55,963 nucleotides of DNA. Source: a virus. The DNA is taken from the IMG/VR virus record IMGVR_UViG_3300035698_020076, positions 1-55,963 of that record. One strand, 5' to 3'. The translations under genes were made by a program, and so were the position numbers. A model generated the notes under the pieces. The model was not told the origin of the DNA and did not search any database. It saw nothing but the letters and a program-made list of their open reading frames with translations. Of this stretch, positions 33,614-40,355 are shown one piece after another (position 1 is the stretch's first letter; every line of letters begins with the position of its first letter).

Positions 33614-33826
33614 ATGATGCGAATCCCCTTAAAATTTGATGATATAACCTTCGAGAAACACCATCTCGAAGGTTTTATTTGGCCGCTTACCTCTTCCCGA
33701 ACTGGTGAAAAGTATAGCGTATCCTTAACCAATATAGGATTCACCTGTACCTGTGTAGGAGCACAAATGCATGGAAAATGCAAACACATCAAAGAAGTCC
33801 ACGACCTTCTCGTTTCGGAAGATTGA
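33614..33826 (+). CDS. SWIM-type zinc-finger protein, 70 aa
   Basis: The segment FTCTCVGAQMHGKCKHIKEV fits the SWIM pattern C-x-C-xn-C-x-H. SWIM fingers bind DNA or proteins. The first 30 residues form short strands. A strong hairpin lies inside its 5' coding region (33646-33674). It overlaps the next gene by 56 bases. Confidence 0.75.
   Translation: MMRIPLKFDDITFEKHHLEGFIWPLTSSRTGEKYSVSLTNIGFTCTCVGAQMHGKCKHIKEVHDLLVSED
33646..33674 (+). other. Intragenic hairpin followed by T-rich tract
   Basis: Perfect 11-bp stem AACCTTCGAGA / TCTCGAAGGTT with a seven-base loop, then TTATTT, inside codons 11-21 of the SWIM gene. It may act as an attenuator or mRNA stability element. Confidence 0.5.
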
Positions 33827-34040
33827 TTATCTAGGATGGGTAGGTACTTCTGCTATTATTCTAGCTACTATTATACGAGCCGCTGATTATTCTAACTTTC
33901 TCGACTTAGTCCTAACAGGGCTAGGTTGTTTTTTATGGGCGATTGCCGCATATAAGGCGAATAACAAAGCGCTTCTAACTGTTAATGTATTCTCCATCGC
34001 AATCATCTCGGTTGGATTGATTCGAGCCTTTTTATCATAA
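33771..34040 (+). CDS. Three-pass membrane protein, 89 aa
   Basis: ATG 33771 has AGGAG at 33757-33761 upstream, so the 56-base overlap with the SWIM gene looks real. Hydrophobic segments lie at about residues 22-38, 42-60 and 66-86. The family is unknown. Confidence 0.6.
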   Translation: MENANTSKKSTTFSFRKIDYLGWVGTSAIILATIIRAADYSNFLDLVLTGLGCFLWAIAAYKANNKALLTVNVFSIAIISVGLIRAFLS

Positions 34041-34047
34041 TAACTGG

Positions 34048-34076
34048 TTGCCTTTTTATCAAAAGGAGCCTATATT
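34048..34076 (+). promoter_or_regulatory. Early-type promoter TTGCCT-N17-TATATT
   Basis: -35 at 34048-34053, 17-base spacer, -10 TATATT at 34071-34076. It drives 34102. Confidence 0.7.
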
Positions 34077-34101
34077 AAATAATAAGGAAAAGGAATTTAA
34101 A

Positions 34102-34440
34102 ATGATTAAGGTTTTTCAGATTCAGCTTTCAGATGCAGAAGTTGATGCGGTCAATGAAAACGGCTGGAATCACTCTGAACGGACTCAAGCTTATTTTGAT
34201 AAAGGCTTTAAGTCACAAGTAAAATTTGTTGATTTTAAACATTATGAACACGTTGCGAACGTTTCTGAGACAGAAGATCTCGAAGAAGCTTTTACTCTGA
34301 TGAACATGTGGAGTCGACCAGAACGGATTGAAAAATTGCAAGAACGCGTTTCTTCAATGTCTGTTGGTGATATCGTTGAAAAAGATGGTATCCGTTATCT
34401 GGTTGCTAGTTTTGGCTTTGAAGAAATTAAAAAGGATTAA
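34102..34440 (+). CDS. Hypothetical early protein, 112 aa
   Basis: I chose ATG 34102 (MIKVFQIQLSDAEVDAVNEN) with AAAAGGAA upstream; longer frames run through the promoter. A small alpha/beta protein with a C-terminal strand pair (GDIVEKDGIRYLVASFGFEE). It probably has relatives in other large phages; the function is unknown. Confidence 0.65.
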   Translation: MIKVFQIQLSDAEVDAVNENGWNHSERTQAYFDKGFKSQVKFVDFKHYEHVANVSETEDLEEAFTLMNMWSRPERIEKLQERVSSMSVGDIVEKDGIRYLVASFGFEEIKKD

Positions 34441-34442
34441 AA

Positions 34443-34724
34443 ATGGATAATTTTAGGTCTAGTATTTACTTGAGAGCTAAAAGCTCAGTAGATGCCACTC
34501 ATGCAAAAGTCCTTAAGGATACAGCTACGTTTCCTCACTTTTTTATGCTGATTGTCAAATCTAGCTTTGAATATGATATTCGCAAACTCGAACATATTGG
34601 TATAACTGAAGGTTTGGATTGTGATCAAAATAAACAGCTCACATATTTAGAAGAAGCTGTCGAGAAAATCAATCAGGAGCATATCCGTAGGTTCAGATGC
34701 CGGCGTTTTCGTTTTAAAAAGTAG
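34443..34724 (+). CDS. Hypothetical early protein, 93 aa
   Basis: Starts two bases after the previous stop. The C-terminus is strongly basic (HIRRFRCRRFRFKK), suggesting nucleic-acid binding. No family is recognised. Its end runs into the next promoter. Confidence 0.6.
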   Translation: MDNFRSSIYLRAKSSVDATHAKVLKDTATFPHFFMLIVKSSFEYDIRKLEHIGITEGLDCDQNKQLTYLEEAVEKINQEHIRRFRCRRFRFKK

Positions 34725-34753
34725 TTGCCTTTATCGTGAAACTAGACTATAAG
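34725..34753 (+). promoter_or_regulatory. Early-type promoter TTGCCT-N17-TATAAG
   Basis: -35 at 34725-34730, -10 at 34748-34753. It drives the DUF932 operon at 34781. Confidence 0.85.
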
Positions 34754-34780
34754 AATAATTATTGAAAAGGAATATATATT

Positions 34781-35737
34781 ATGGCGCATGCAGTTGAAAT
34801 AGTTGATGGTCAAGCTCAAATGGCGTATGCAGGGGATGTACCTTGGCACGGCCTTGGTGTACCGGTATCAAACGATCTAACCCCGCTCCAAATGCTAGAT
34901 GCAGCTGGTTTGGACTGGTCAGTCGATTCTGTACCTCTCTTCGCAGATGTAGGTGGAAAGCAGCTTGTTACTGGGCACTCCGCGCTCGTACGCTCGAGTG
35001 ATAACCGTGTACTAGACGTCATTACTGATGACTGGAAACCGTGTCAGAATGAGGACGCCTTTAACTTCTTCAACGACTTCGTGGCTGCGGGTGAGATGGA
35101 AATGCATACCGCTGGCTCCCTTAAGGATGGAAACATCGTCTGGGCTCTAGCTAAGGTTAAGGATTCCTTTGAACTCTTTAACGGCAAGGATAAAGTTGAT
35201 GCTTATCTTCACTTTACTAATCCTCACTCATACGGGCAATCGATCGATGTTCGCTTTACGCCGATCCGGGTAGTCTGCAATAATACTCTCTCACTTTCAC
35301 TTAATATGAAGTCAAAAAATAGCGTGAAAGTCTCACATCGACGCGAATTTGACCCTGAAATGGTCAAGGAAGCGCTCGGGGTCGCGAAGCATAAGCTCGC
35401 TACCTATAAGGAAATGGCACAGCATCTTGCTGCAAAGCGCTTCACTAACGAAAGTGTTATTGAGTACTTTGAGCGTGTATTCCCAATGCTTACTAAACGC
35501 GTTGATAATAAGGAACTCTCGAAGTCCGCTAAACTTGCGCTCGAGGTTATCAATACTCAACCAGGCGCTGAATTCGGCGAAGGTACATGGTGGTCCGCCT
35601 TTAATACGGTGACTTTTATGACTGATCATATGATTGGTCGTAGTGCTGACTCTCGGTTAACATCGGCTTGGTATGGAGCGAATAAGAACCTTAAGATTCG
35701 CGCCCTTGAAACTGCCGTAAAAATGGCAGACGCATGA
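34781..35737 (+). CDS. DUF932 family protein (phage/plasmid-like)
   Basis: 318 residues. The start MAHAVEIVDGQAQMAYAGDV followed by PWHGLGVPV, the central HFTNPHSYG, and IRVVCNNTLSLSL are hallmarks of DUF932 (TIGR03299). The family is common in phages and plasmids; a link to DNA recombination or anti-restriction has been proposed but not established. AAAAGGAATATATATT precedes it. It heads an operon of four genes. Confidence 0.9.
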   Translation: MAHAVEIVDGQAQMAYAGDVPWHGLGVPVSNDLTPLQMLDAAGLDWSVDSVPLFADVGGKQLVTGHSALVRSSDNRVLDVITDDWKPCQNEDAFNFFNDFVAAGEMEMHTAGSLKDGNIVWALAKVKDSFELFNGKDKVDAYLHFTNPHSYGQSIDVRFTPIRVVCNNTLSLSLNMKSKNSVKVSHRREFDPEMVKEALGVAKHKLATYKEMAQHLAAKRFTNESVIEYFERVFPMLTKRVDNKELSKSAKLALEVINTQPGAEFGEGTWWSAFNTVTFMTDHMIGRSADSRLTSAWYGANKNLKIRALETAVKMADA

Positions 35738-35946
35738 GCCTGGGGGATTTTTTAGGACAGCCGCTAAGTGTTGGCGATATTGTGGTGTTTCCCGCACCAC
35801 AATATCGCCATCTAGTAAAGGGTATTGTGATTGGGTTTACTCCTAAAAAAGTTCGTATTGAGTATTCTAATACGTGGAACCATAGCGCTCCTGGTTATAA
35901 GTCAGAATATCTTACTGAGCCAGGTCGTAATGTTATTAAAATTTAA
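35734..35946 (+). CDS. Hypothetical SH3-like protein, 70 aa
   Basis: Overlaps DUF932 by four bases. Short beta strands (GDIVVFPAPQ, GIVIGFTPKKVRIEY) suggest a small barrel. The gene contains a perfect 16-bp inverted repeat at 35772-35810. The function is unknown. Confidence 0.6.
   Translation: MSLGDFLGQPLSVGDIVVFPAPQYRHLVKGIVIGFTPKKVRIEYSNTWNHSAPGYKSEYLTEPGRNVIKI
35772..35810 (+). repeat. Perfect 16-bp inverted repeat within a gene
   Basis: Arms 35772-35787 and 35795-35810 (TGGCGATATTGTGGTG and its complement) flank the loop TTTCCCG. Such a long perfect hairpin in coding sequence is unlikely by chance. Confidence 0.85.
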
Positions 35947-35958
35947 AGAGGAACGGTA

Positions 35959-36198
35959 ATGCGAAAACTTAAAGTCTCTATTACCACACCGGACAAAAAG
36001 AGTAAATATCACTTTTGTGTTGACGATCCTAAGCTACCGGGTTCCCCAGTTGTAGGGTATGGCCGAACGTTTAGAGAAGCTCTAGGTGATTGGGCTTGTC
36101 AGTATCAAAAAGACCTTGGTATTAGCTTTGATTTTACACATCTGGCTAATAAGATTGAATCTAAACGATTAGCAAAAGAATTTGAAGAGGAACGGTAA
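35959..36198 (+). CDS. Hypothetical protein, 79 aa
   Basis: AGAGGAACGGTAATGCGA around its start is repeated almost exactly at the start of the next gene, suggesting a local duplication of the initiation region. The protein is an alpha/beta mini-domain of HicB-like appearance (VVGYGRTFREALGDWACQYQ). TAATG overlap with the next gene. Confidence 0.6.
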   Translation: MRKLKVSITTPDKKSKYHFCVDDPKLPGSPVVGYGRTFREALGDWACQYQKDLGISFDFTHLANKIESKRLAKEFEEER

Positions 36199-36488
36199 TG
36201 CGATATTCACTACGACGTACGCGAGATAGTGCTGGAGATTCCGGCTCTATGTCCGAAGCTTTAATCCCGACGTTCGACCAGGATACGGGAGAGATTCTTC
36301 ATGTAGAACGGGAAGAAAACGCACGACCTAGACTAGGTGCAGCTATGCGGGTAGGTTCACATTTTGCAGGTACATTTAGTACTCAAGATTATTGGACAAC
36401 AACACTAATTACAGAAATTCTGGAAGATATACCAGAATACGTTAAGTTTAAAACGGGTAATTCTATCTATGAATGGAAGATGATTTAA
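36198..36488 (+). CDS. Hypothetical protein, 96 aa
   Basis: GAGGAACGG precedes ATG 36198. Basic N-terminus (MRYSLRRTRDSAGDSGS) and acidic centre; no family is assigned. Last gene of the DUF932 operon before the SPFH gene. Confidence 0.6.
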   Translation: MRYSLRRTRDSAGDSGSMSEALIPTFDQDTGEILHVEREENARPRLGAAMRVGSHFAGTFSTQDYWTTTLITEILEDIPEYVKFKTGNSIYEWKMI

Positions 36489-36510
36489 CAATTAAAGGAA
36501 GTAATATATA

Positions 36511-37680
36511 ATGAGTATTCTAATGTTTATCGGCGCGATCGCGCTAGCAGCTATCTTGGGGGTATCGTTGTTTCTCGCGCTTATCTGGCGTAAAGTTGTT
36601 CCAACAAACCAAGTACATATCGTTCAATACCGTAAGAAGACTATTATCCACGGTGTAGGTCATGACGGTGGTAACGTTTACTACAAAATTCCAGCATCAA
36701 TTCCGCGGTTTGGTATTACCGTAACTGAATATCCACTGTCGGTTTTTGCTATTAGTCTAACAAACTATTCTGCATATGATATTGGTCGTCTTCCATTCGT
36801 AGTTGATGTTACTGCATTCTTCCGCATCGCAAAGCCAAATATGGCAGCAGAACGTGTAGCAAACTTTAATGAATTGAATGGTCAACTTACTGAAGTTCTC
36901 GAAGGTACCGTACGTCGTGTATTGGCTACCAATAAACTCGAGGAAATCATGGAAGACCGCGCTAAACTTGGTGAAGAATTTACCAACGAAGTCGTTGCAC
37001 AACTTGGTGAATGGGGTGTTACCACAGTGAAAATGATCGAATTTATGGACATTCGTGACACTGATAGTTCATCTGTTATCTCTGATATCATGGCTAAAGA
37101 ACAATCACGTATCTCGCGCGAAAGTCGTGAAACGGTTGCTGGTAATAACCAAGTCGCTGAAACCAAGGAAATTGAAGCTAACCGCGCCGTCGAAATGTCG
37201 CGGATTGAAGCTGAAGCTACTGTTGGTAAGCGTGAAGCTGAAAAGAACCAGTCTGTTGGTATCGCTAAGGAAAAGTCGAACCAGGAAGTTCAGACTGAAG
37301 CCAAGGTCACTACCGAACGTATGATGGCTGTTCGATTGGTCCAAGCTGTTCGGGAGCTGTCGAATTTACCTATTGGCTGGCATACAAAAGACAGCTTACC
37401 CGCCCCGCAACAAGCGATAGATGACGCAGAGCGCTTCATAATGCACTTGGATTGGAAAACCTTGACCGCACCCTTTGTGGCGCTAACGGAAGACGGAGAA
37501 GTAAATCTCGTTTGGACAAAAGATGGCCACCATCTAGATATCGGCTTCTTCGGAGATGGTACTTATGCGTTTTATGCCAAAAACTCGAACAACGAAAGCT
37601 ATTTGGCAGATGGTGAGCCGGTTACAAAAGCTTTGCCAGATGGTGTTATCCAAATCATCTCTTCTCAACCAGCAGCTTAA
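36511..37680 (+). CDS. SPFH/band-7 (flotillin-like) protein fused to a foreign C-terminal domain
   Basis: 389 residues; AAAGGAAGT upstream. One membrane segment at residues 5-27 is followed by an SPFH domain (TNQVHIVQYRKK to about residue 190) and the start of the flotillin coiled coil (AKEKSNQEVQTEAKVTTERM). From about residue 276 the sequence changes to an unrelated domain (RELSNLPIGWHTKDSLPAP, later VNLVWTKDGHHLDIGFF). That pattern resembles a bacterial domain of unknown function rather than flotillin. The native C-terminus continues in another place at 37765-38211. SPFH proteins scaffold membranes; this copy is chimeric. Confidence 0.75.
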   Translation: MSILMFIGAIALAAILGVSLFLALIWRKVVPTNQVHIVQYRKKTIIHGVGHDGGNVYYKIPASIPRFGITVTEYPLSVFAISLTNYSAYDIGRLPFVVDVTAFFRIAKPNMAAERVANFNELNGQLTEVLEGTVRRVLATNKLEEIMEDRAKLGEEFTNEVVAQLGEWGVTTVKMIEFMDIRDTDSSSVISDIMAKEQSRISRESRETVAGNNQVAETKEIEANRAVEMSRIEAEATVGKREAEKNQSVGIAKEKSNQEVQTEAKVTTERMMAVRLVQAVRELSNLPIGWHTKDSLPAPQQAIDDAERFIMHLDWKTLTAPFVALTEDGEVNLVWTKDGHHLDIGFFGDGTYAFYAKNSNNESYLADGEPVTKALPDGVIQIISSQPAA

Positions 37681-37764
37681 ATCTGTTGATCCAAATACTC
37701 CCGTAAATGACAATGAGAAGCTGATTCGAACAAATTACGCACCTCAGCATATTGTGAACGGAAA
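37340..37764 (+). mobile_element. Foreign cassette inserted in the SPFH gene
   Basis: Roughly 425 bases separate the two flotillin halves and encode the end of the 36511 fusion plus the start of the ORF at 37640. No inverted repeats or transposase are visible, so the mechanism (illegitimate recombination or replacement) is unknown. Boundaries are approximate. Confidence 0.6.
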
Positions 37765-37786
37765 GGTGACGGTGTTCAGGCACTAG
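37640..37786 (+). pseudogene. Truncated second ORF of the inserted cassette
   Basis: 48 residues starting at ATG 37640 inside the end of the fusion gene. NDNEKLIRTNYAPQHIVNGK looks like the body of a small bacterial protein usually encoded next to the domain above. It then runs out of frame into SPFH sequence and stops at 37786, so it is probably broken. Confidence 0.45.
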
Positions 37787-38211
37787 GTACTGCTAAGGCA
37801 GATGCTGAAAAGCAAATGCTCTTGGCTCCGGTCAATGCTCAAATTACTTTGGCTACTGAAATCGGCTCTAACGAAGGATACCAACAGTATCTTATCGAAG
37901 TACGCCGAGTTGAAGCTACCGAAGTTGTCGGGAAGGAAATGGCAACTGCCATGTCTAATGCTGATCTTAAGGTCATTGCTAACTCTGGAAACGTCCAGAA
38001 CGGTATGGGAAGTTTGGCAGATGTATTCACCTCGGCAGGTGGCACATCGATAGCTGGAATGCTGGAAGGACTGGCTCAATCTAAAAAGGGTAAGGAGCTC
38101 GTTGATCGCATAGTAGGCGCAAAGCCCGTACTGGATGAATCAAACAAAAATAATTCGACATCGCGACCTAAGCGGGGTAACCCTCCTGCTACTAAATCCT
38201 CACAAGGATAA
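37765..38211 (+). pseudogene. C-terminal half of the SPFH protein, detached
   Basis: The frame reads GDGVQALGTAKADAEKQM, then APVNAQITLATEIGSNEGYQ and ATEVVGKEMATAMSNADLKV. This is typical of flotillin-like C-termini, ending in a basic tail. It has no ribosome binding site of its own; the first ATG is 37816. It was evidently the continuation of the 36511 gene before the insertion. Confidence 0.75.
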
Positions 38212-38232
38212 CAATCTTTCAAAAATAAAACT

Positions 38233-38258
38233 AGAGGGGCTTCGGCTCCTCTTTTTTT
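38233..38258 (+). terminator. Rho-independent terminator
   Basis: Eight-pair stem with a stable TTCG loop (AGAGGGGC-TTCG-GCTCCTCT) followed by a run of T, 22 bases after the SPFH remnant. Confidence 0.9.
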
Positions 38259-38284
38259 ATGGCCTAAATAATAGGTTAGAGGAG

Positions 38285-38292
38285 TATAAATA
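38285..38292 (+). promoter_or_regulatory. Possible late promoter box
   Basis: TATAAATA ends one base before ATG 38294, too close for a normal leader; it may be chance or may serve 38553. Confidence 0.3.
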
Positions 38293-38293
38293 T

Positions 38294-38497
38294 ATGACGT
38301 CAGATTCACCCGCTAAATATGCTATACCATGTGCTTTTGGATTTAATGATGTAATGGAAGAAGATAGTATTTTCTTTTTAACTTTTAACACTAGTAACGA
38401 AAAACAAGCTTATCAATTAGCACGATGTGTGTGCGGCGATACTGCAGAAAAGGCTTTAATTATACTGAGCCATGCTGGTGAAGTTTTTCATCTATAA
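38294..38497 (+). CDS. Hypothetical protein, 67 aa
   Basis: AGAGGAG upstream of ATG 38294. It begins MTSDSPAKYAIPCAFGFND and contains CVCGDTAEKALIILS; a small soluble domain of unknown function. It follows a strong terminator. Confidence 0.55.
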   Translation: MTSDSPAKYAIPCAFGFNDVMEEDSIFFLTFNTSNEKQAYQLARCVCGDTAEKALIILSHAGEVFHL

Positions 38498-38552
38498 TAG
38501 GATTTAATATGAAGGTTTCGATCGAGATATAAGCTCAGGTACAGAGCATGCA

Positions 38553-38891
38553 ATGCATCAATGGTACAATCTCATGGTTGCCTTTGGGGTGGCAGAGTGT
38601 GCTATTATTAACACATCAGATGAAGCAATCCCTTATATGACATCAGAATTCTCTACAACTGTGTATGATACATTAGAGGAATTTCTTGCAGATCATTCCG
38701 TAGAAAATTTAACATACGTAGAAATAGGCGGCGACGCATATAATCAATTTGATTATTCGGCTACAGACTGGCTTGTACTTGGGGGATCAGATGGTCTTCC
38801 ACATGCGCACGTAGGTATTGATACCGGGTTAATTGGGCTTTATTCCCGTGAAGCCGCAGCAATTGTATTGGCAGCATCAAAATGGCAGTAA
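38553..38891 (+). CDS. Hypothetical protein, 112 aa, 5' end possibly frameshifted
   Basis: ATG 38553 gives MHQWYNLMVAFGVAECAIIN. The same frame continues upstream as FDRDISSGTEHA without a start codon, while ATG 38510 with AGGATTTAAT opens another frame and stops after seven codons. One extra base near 38513-38516 would join them into a longer protein starting MKGFDRD. It overlaps the next gene by ten bases. The function is unknown; acidic and soluble. Confidence 0.55.
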   Translation: MHQWYNLMVAFGVAECAIINTSDEAIPYMTSEFSTTVYDTLEEFLADHSVENLTYVEIGGDAYNQFDYSATDWLVLGGSDGLPHAHVGIDTGLIGLYSREAAAIVLAASKWQ

Positions 38892-39325
38892 CACTAGTGG
38901 GCGAAGTAATAAGTACTGCCGATTCTGTAACAGGGTATAATGTTGGTAATATTTCAACCGACGATGACCAAGTACAGGGCGCCGGCGCTATTGGATTAAA
39001 GGCGACGGCTGGTCTTACTGAAATGTATACCACGACATTAGGCGCAACAGCGCCCTATGGTTTTGCGTCTGGAAACACAGAATTCGGTAATCATCTCATC
39101 ATGTGGTTTAACACGAAAACTCCTATCAATAGCGCGAATGGGTTACAGATTATAGTAGGTAATGGTACTGACCGCGGTCGGTGGGACGTTACGCCGTCCG
39201 GTTTTTATAAGGGTGGCTTTACTACAGCTGTCGTTGATAGCGCACGCGCTTTTAATAATATTTCGGCTGGCACTTGGACCGTAGGTGGGAACCCGCGCAA
39301 TTCCCATGGATCATTAAACCTGTAA
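38882..39325 (+). CDS. Virion-protein-like fragment, 147 aa
   Basis: Gly/Thr-rich beta protein: DDDQVQGAGAIGLKA, GNHLIMWFNTKTPIN, VGNGTDRGRWDVTPSGFYKG and AGTWTVGGNP. I associate this pattern with the N-terminal part of longer phage structural proteins. It stops abruptly after NPRNSHGSLNL, directly before a promoter, so it is probably a truncated copy. Possible remnant of a tail gene. Confidence 0.5.
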   Translation: MAVTLVGEVISTADSVTGYNVGNISTDDDQVQGAGAIGLKATAGLTEMYTTTLGATAPYGFASGNTEFGNHLIMWFNTKTPINSANGLQIIVGNGTDRGRWDVTPSGFYKGGFTTAVVDSARAFNNISAGTWTVGGNPRNSHGSLNL

Positions 39326-39342
39326 TTTAATTAAAATAAAAG

Positions 39343-39373
39343 TTGCTTTTTTCTGAAAAAAGAGCTATATAAT
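39343..39373 (+). promoter_or_regulatory. Early-type promoter for a small RNA
   Basis: TTGCTT at 39343-39348, 17 bases to TATATA or 19 to TATAAT at 39368-39373. Transcription would start near 39379. Confidence 0.7.
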
Positions 39374-39378
39374 ATACA

Positions 39379-39443
39379 GGGTAGGTGGCGAAAGCAACTT
39401 GCCCTGAAGGTGTCTTCGGAAGAAAACATTTATTACCCTTTTT
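39379..39443 (+). ncRNA. Predicted 65-nt small RNA
   Basis: Starts at the predicted initiation point of the promoter upstream. The first bases GGGTA (39379-39383) pair with TACCC (39434-39438), followed by five T, a terminator-like end. A GAAA-loop hairpin (GGCGAAAGC) lies inside. No coding potential is seen. Confidence 0.55.
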
Positions 39444-39446
39444 AAG

Positions 39447-39475
39447 TTGCCTTTAACGAGGAAAACGACTATAAG
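39447..39475 (+). promoter_or_regulatory. Early-type promoter TTGCCT-N17-TATAAG
   Basis: -35 at 39447-39452, -10 at 39470-39475. The start near 39482 leads into a region with no ORF. Confidence 0.8.
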
Positions 39476-39481
39476 AAGGTA

Positions 39482-39789
39482 TAGGGTGGGTAGTTAAGGT
39501 TATCCATTTTTCTTTGACATTGTTGATTTAGATTTAGGAGCGGTAGTCCGTAAAAAGCTACCATTATGTCCGTAAAAAGATATTAAAGATAAGAATGAGG
39601 AGGTTCTTATTACCGCTTACTAAGTTAACTTAGATGAGTGATACATCGATCCTGCCCCCCTGATGAAGGAAGCCAAGCGGCGTTGAGTATCACTCATCTA
39701 AGTTAATTATGGTAGTATGATAGAGAAAGGAACCTTAGCGCGCAAGCCCCTCGGTTCAGTGGTTCGTGTCCACTTGCTGCCTACTTTTT
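39482..39789 (+). ncRNA. Predicted structured RNA of about 305 nt
   Basis: From its own promoter to a five-T run at 39785-39789. GTGGGTAG (39486-39493) pairs with CTGCCTAC (39777-39784), closing the RNA. Inside lies a perfect 20-bp inverted repeat, 39625-39644 with 39687-39706, and a T-arm-like hairpin near 39760. It contains a repeated GTCCGTAAAAAG. No ORF longer than about 40 codons with a ribosome binding site is seen. Confidence 0.6.
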
Positions 39790-39792
39790 AAG

Positions 39793-39821
39793 TTGCTTTT
39801 ATATTGAAAAGCGCTTATAAG
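39793..39821 (+). promoter_or_regulatory. Early-type promoter TTGCTT-N17-TATAAG, leaderless arrangement
   Basis: -35 at 39793-39798, -10 at 39816-39821. The ATG at 39828 lies at the expected +1. Confidence 0.75.
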
Positions 39822-39827
39822 AAGAGT

Positions 39828-40355
39828 ATGGAAAGTTTAAAAGAACATTTAAAAAGTCGTGGGATGAACCCTGATCTGTACAACATTATGTACGATGAAG
39901 AGAATCAACTCATTACTTTCTACTTACATAATGGTGCTGGTGATATCATCGGGTATCAGCAGTACAACCCACGCCAGACGTTTAAAAAGACCAACGACCC
40001 AAAAACCTCTCGGTATTTTACATATACCCCTAGAGGAAAATCGGCGGTGTTTGGTATGGAACAGTTAGACAAGAATAAGAAAACCATCTACATTGTGGAG
40101 GGTGTATTTAAAGCTGCAACGCTTCACCGTTTAGGATTTAACGCGATCGCTGTGCTTACAGATTCACCTAAACAGTTAAAGTCATGGTTTCGGATCTTAA
40201 AAGCTACGCATGAGCTAGTAGGTATCGGTGATCCTGATCCTGCTAGGGAACGTTTAGTTAGAATAGTTAAAAAGGGATTTACATCTCCTATGGATTTAGA
40301 TGAAATGGAAGATGTAGATGTCTTAGAATTACTCGGCAGGGCGACGACCCCGTAA
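39828..40355 (+). CDS. Stand-alone TOPRIM-domain protein (primase-like)
   Basis: 175 residues. IYIVEGVFKAATLHRLGFNA followed by IAVLTDSPKQL and GIGDPDPARER fits a TOPRIM fold with its catalytic Glu and a DxD-like pair, as in phage primases. The upstream part (GDIIGYQQYNPRQTF, SRYFTYTPRG) resembles the region that precedes TOPRIM in primase-helicases. No zinc or helicase domain is present. The start codon coincides with the predicted transcription start. It may be a nuclease, primase accessory or remnant. Confidence 0.7.
   Translation: MESLKEHLKSRGMNPDLYNIMYDEENQLITFYLHNGAGDIIGYQQYNPRQTFKKTNDPKTSRYFTYTPRGKSAVFGMEQLDKNKKTIYIVEGVFKAATLHRLGFNAIAVLTDSPKQLKSWFRILKATHELVGIGDPDPARERLVRIVKKGFTSPMDLDEMEDVDVLELLGRATTP

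Noticed and set aside
37340-37764. Insertion sequence in the SPFH gene
   Set aside because: No transposase, terminal inverted repeats or clear target duplication are visible; described only as a foreign cassette.
38285-38292. TATAAATA as the promoter of 38294
   Set aside because: It ends one base before the ATG, so transcription would start inside the gene; kept only as a low-confidence site.
39655-39690. CTGATGA followed by GAAG and GGC, reminiscent of a hammerhead ribozyme core
   Set aside because: The required GAAA after stem II and a cleavage triplet in the right place are missing.
39718-39783. A tRNA near the end of the 305-nt RNA (acceptor GGTAGTA/TGCTGCC and a T-arm)
   Set aside because: D-arm and anticodon arm cannot be drawn and CCA is absent; it is treated as part of the larger RNA.
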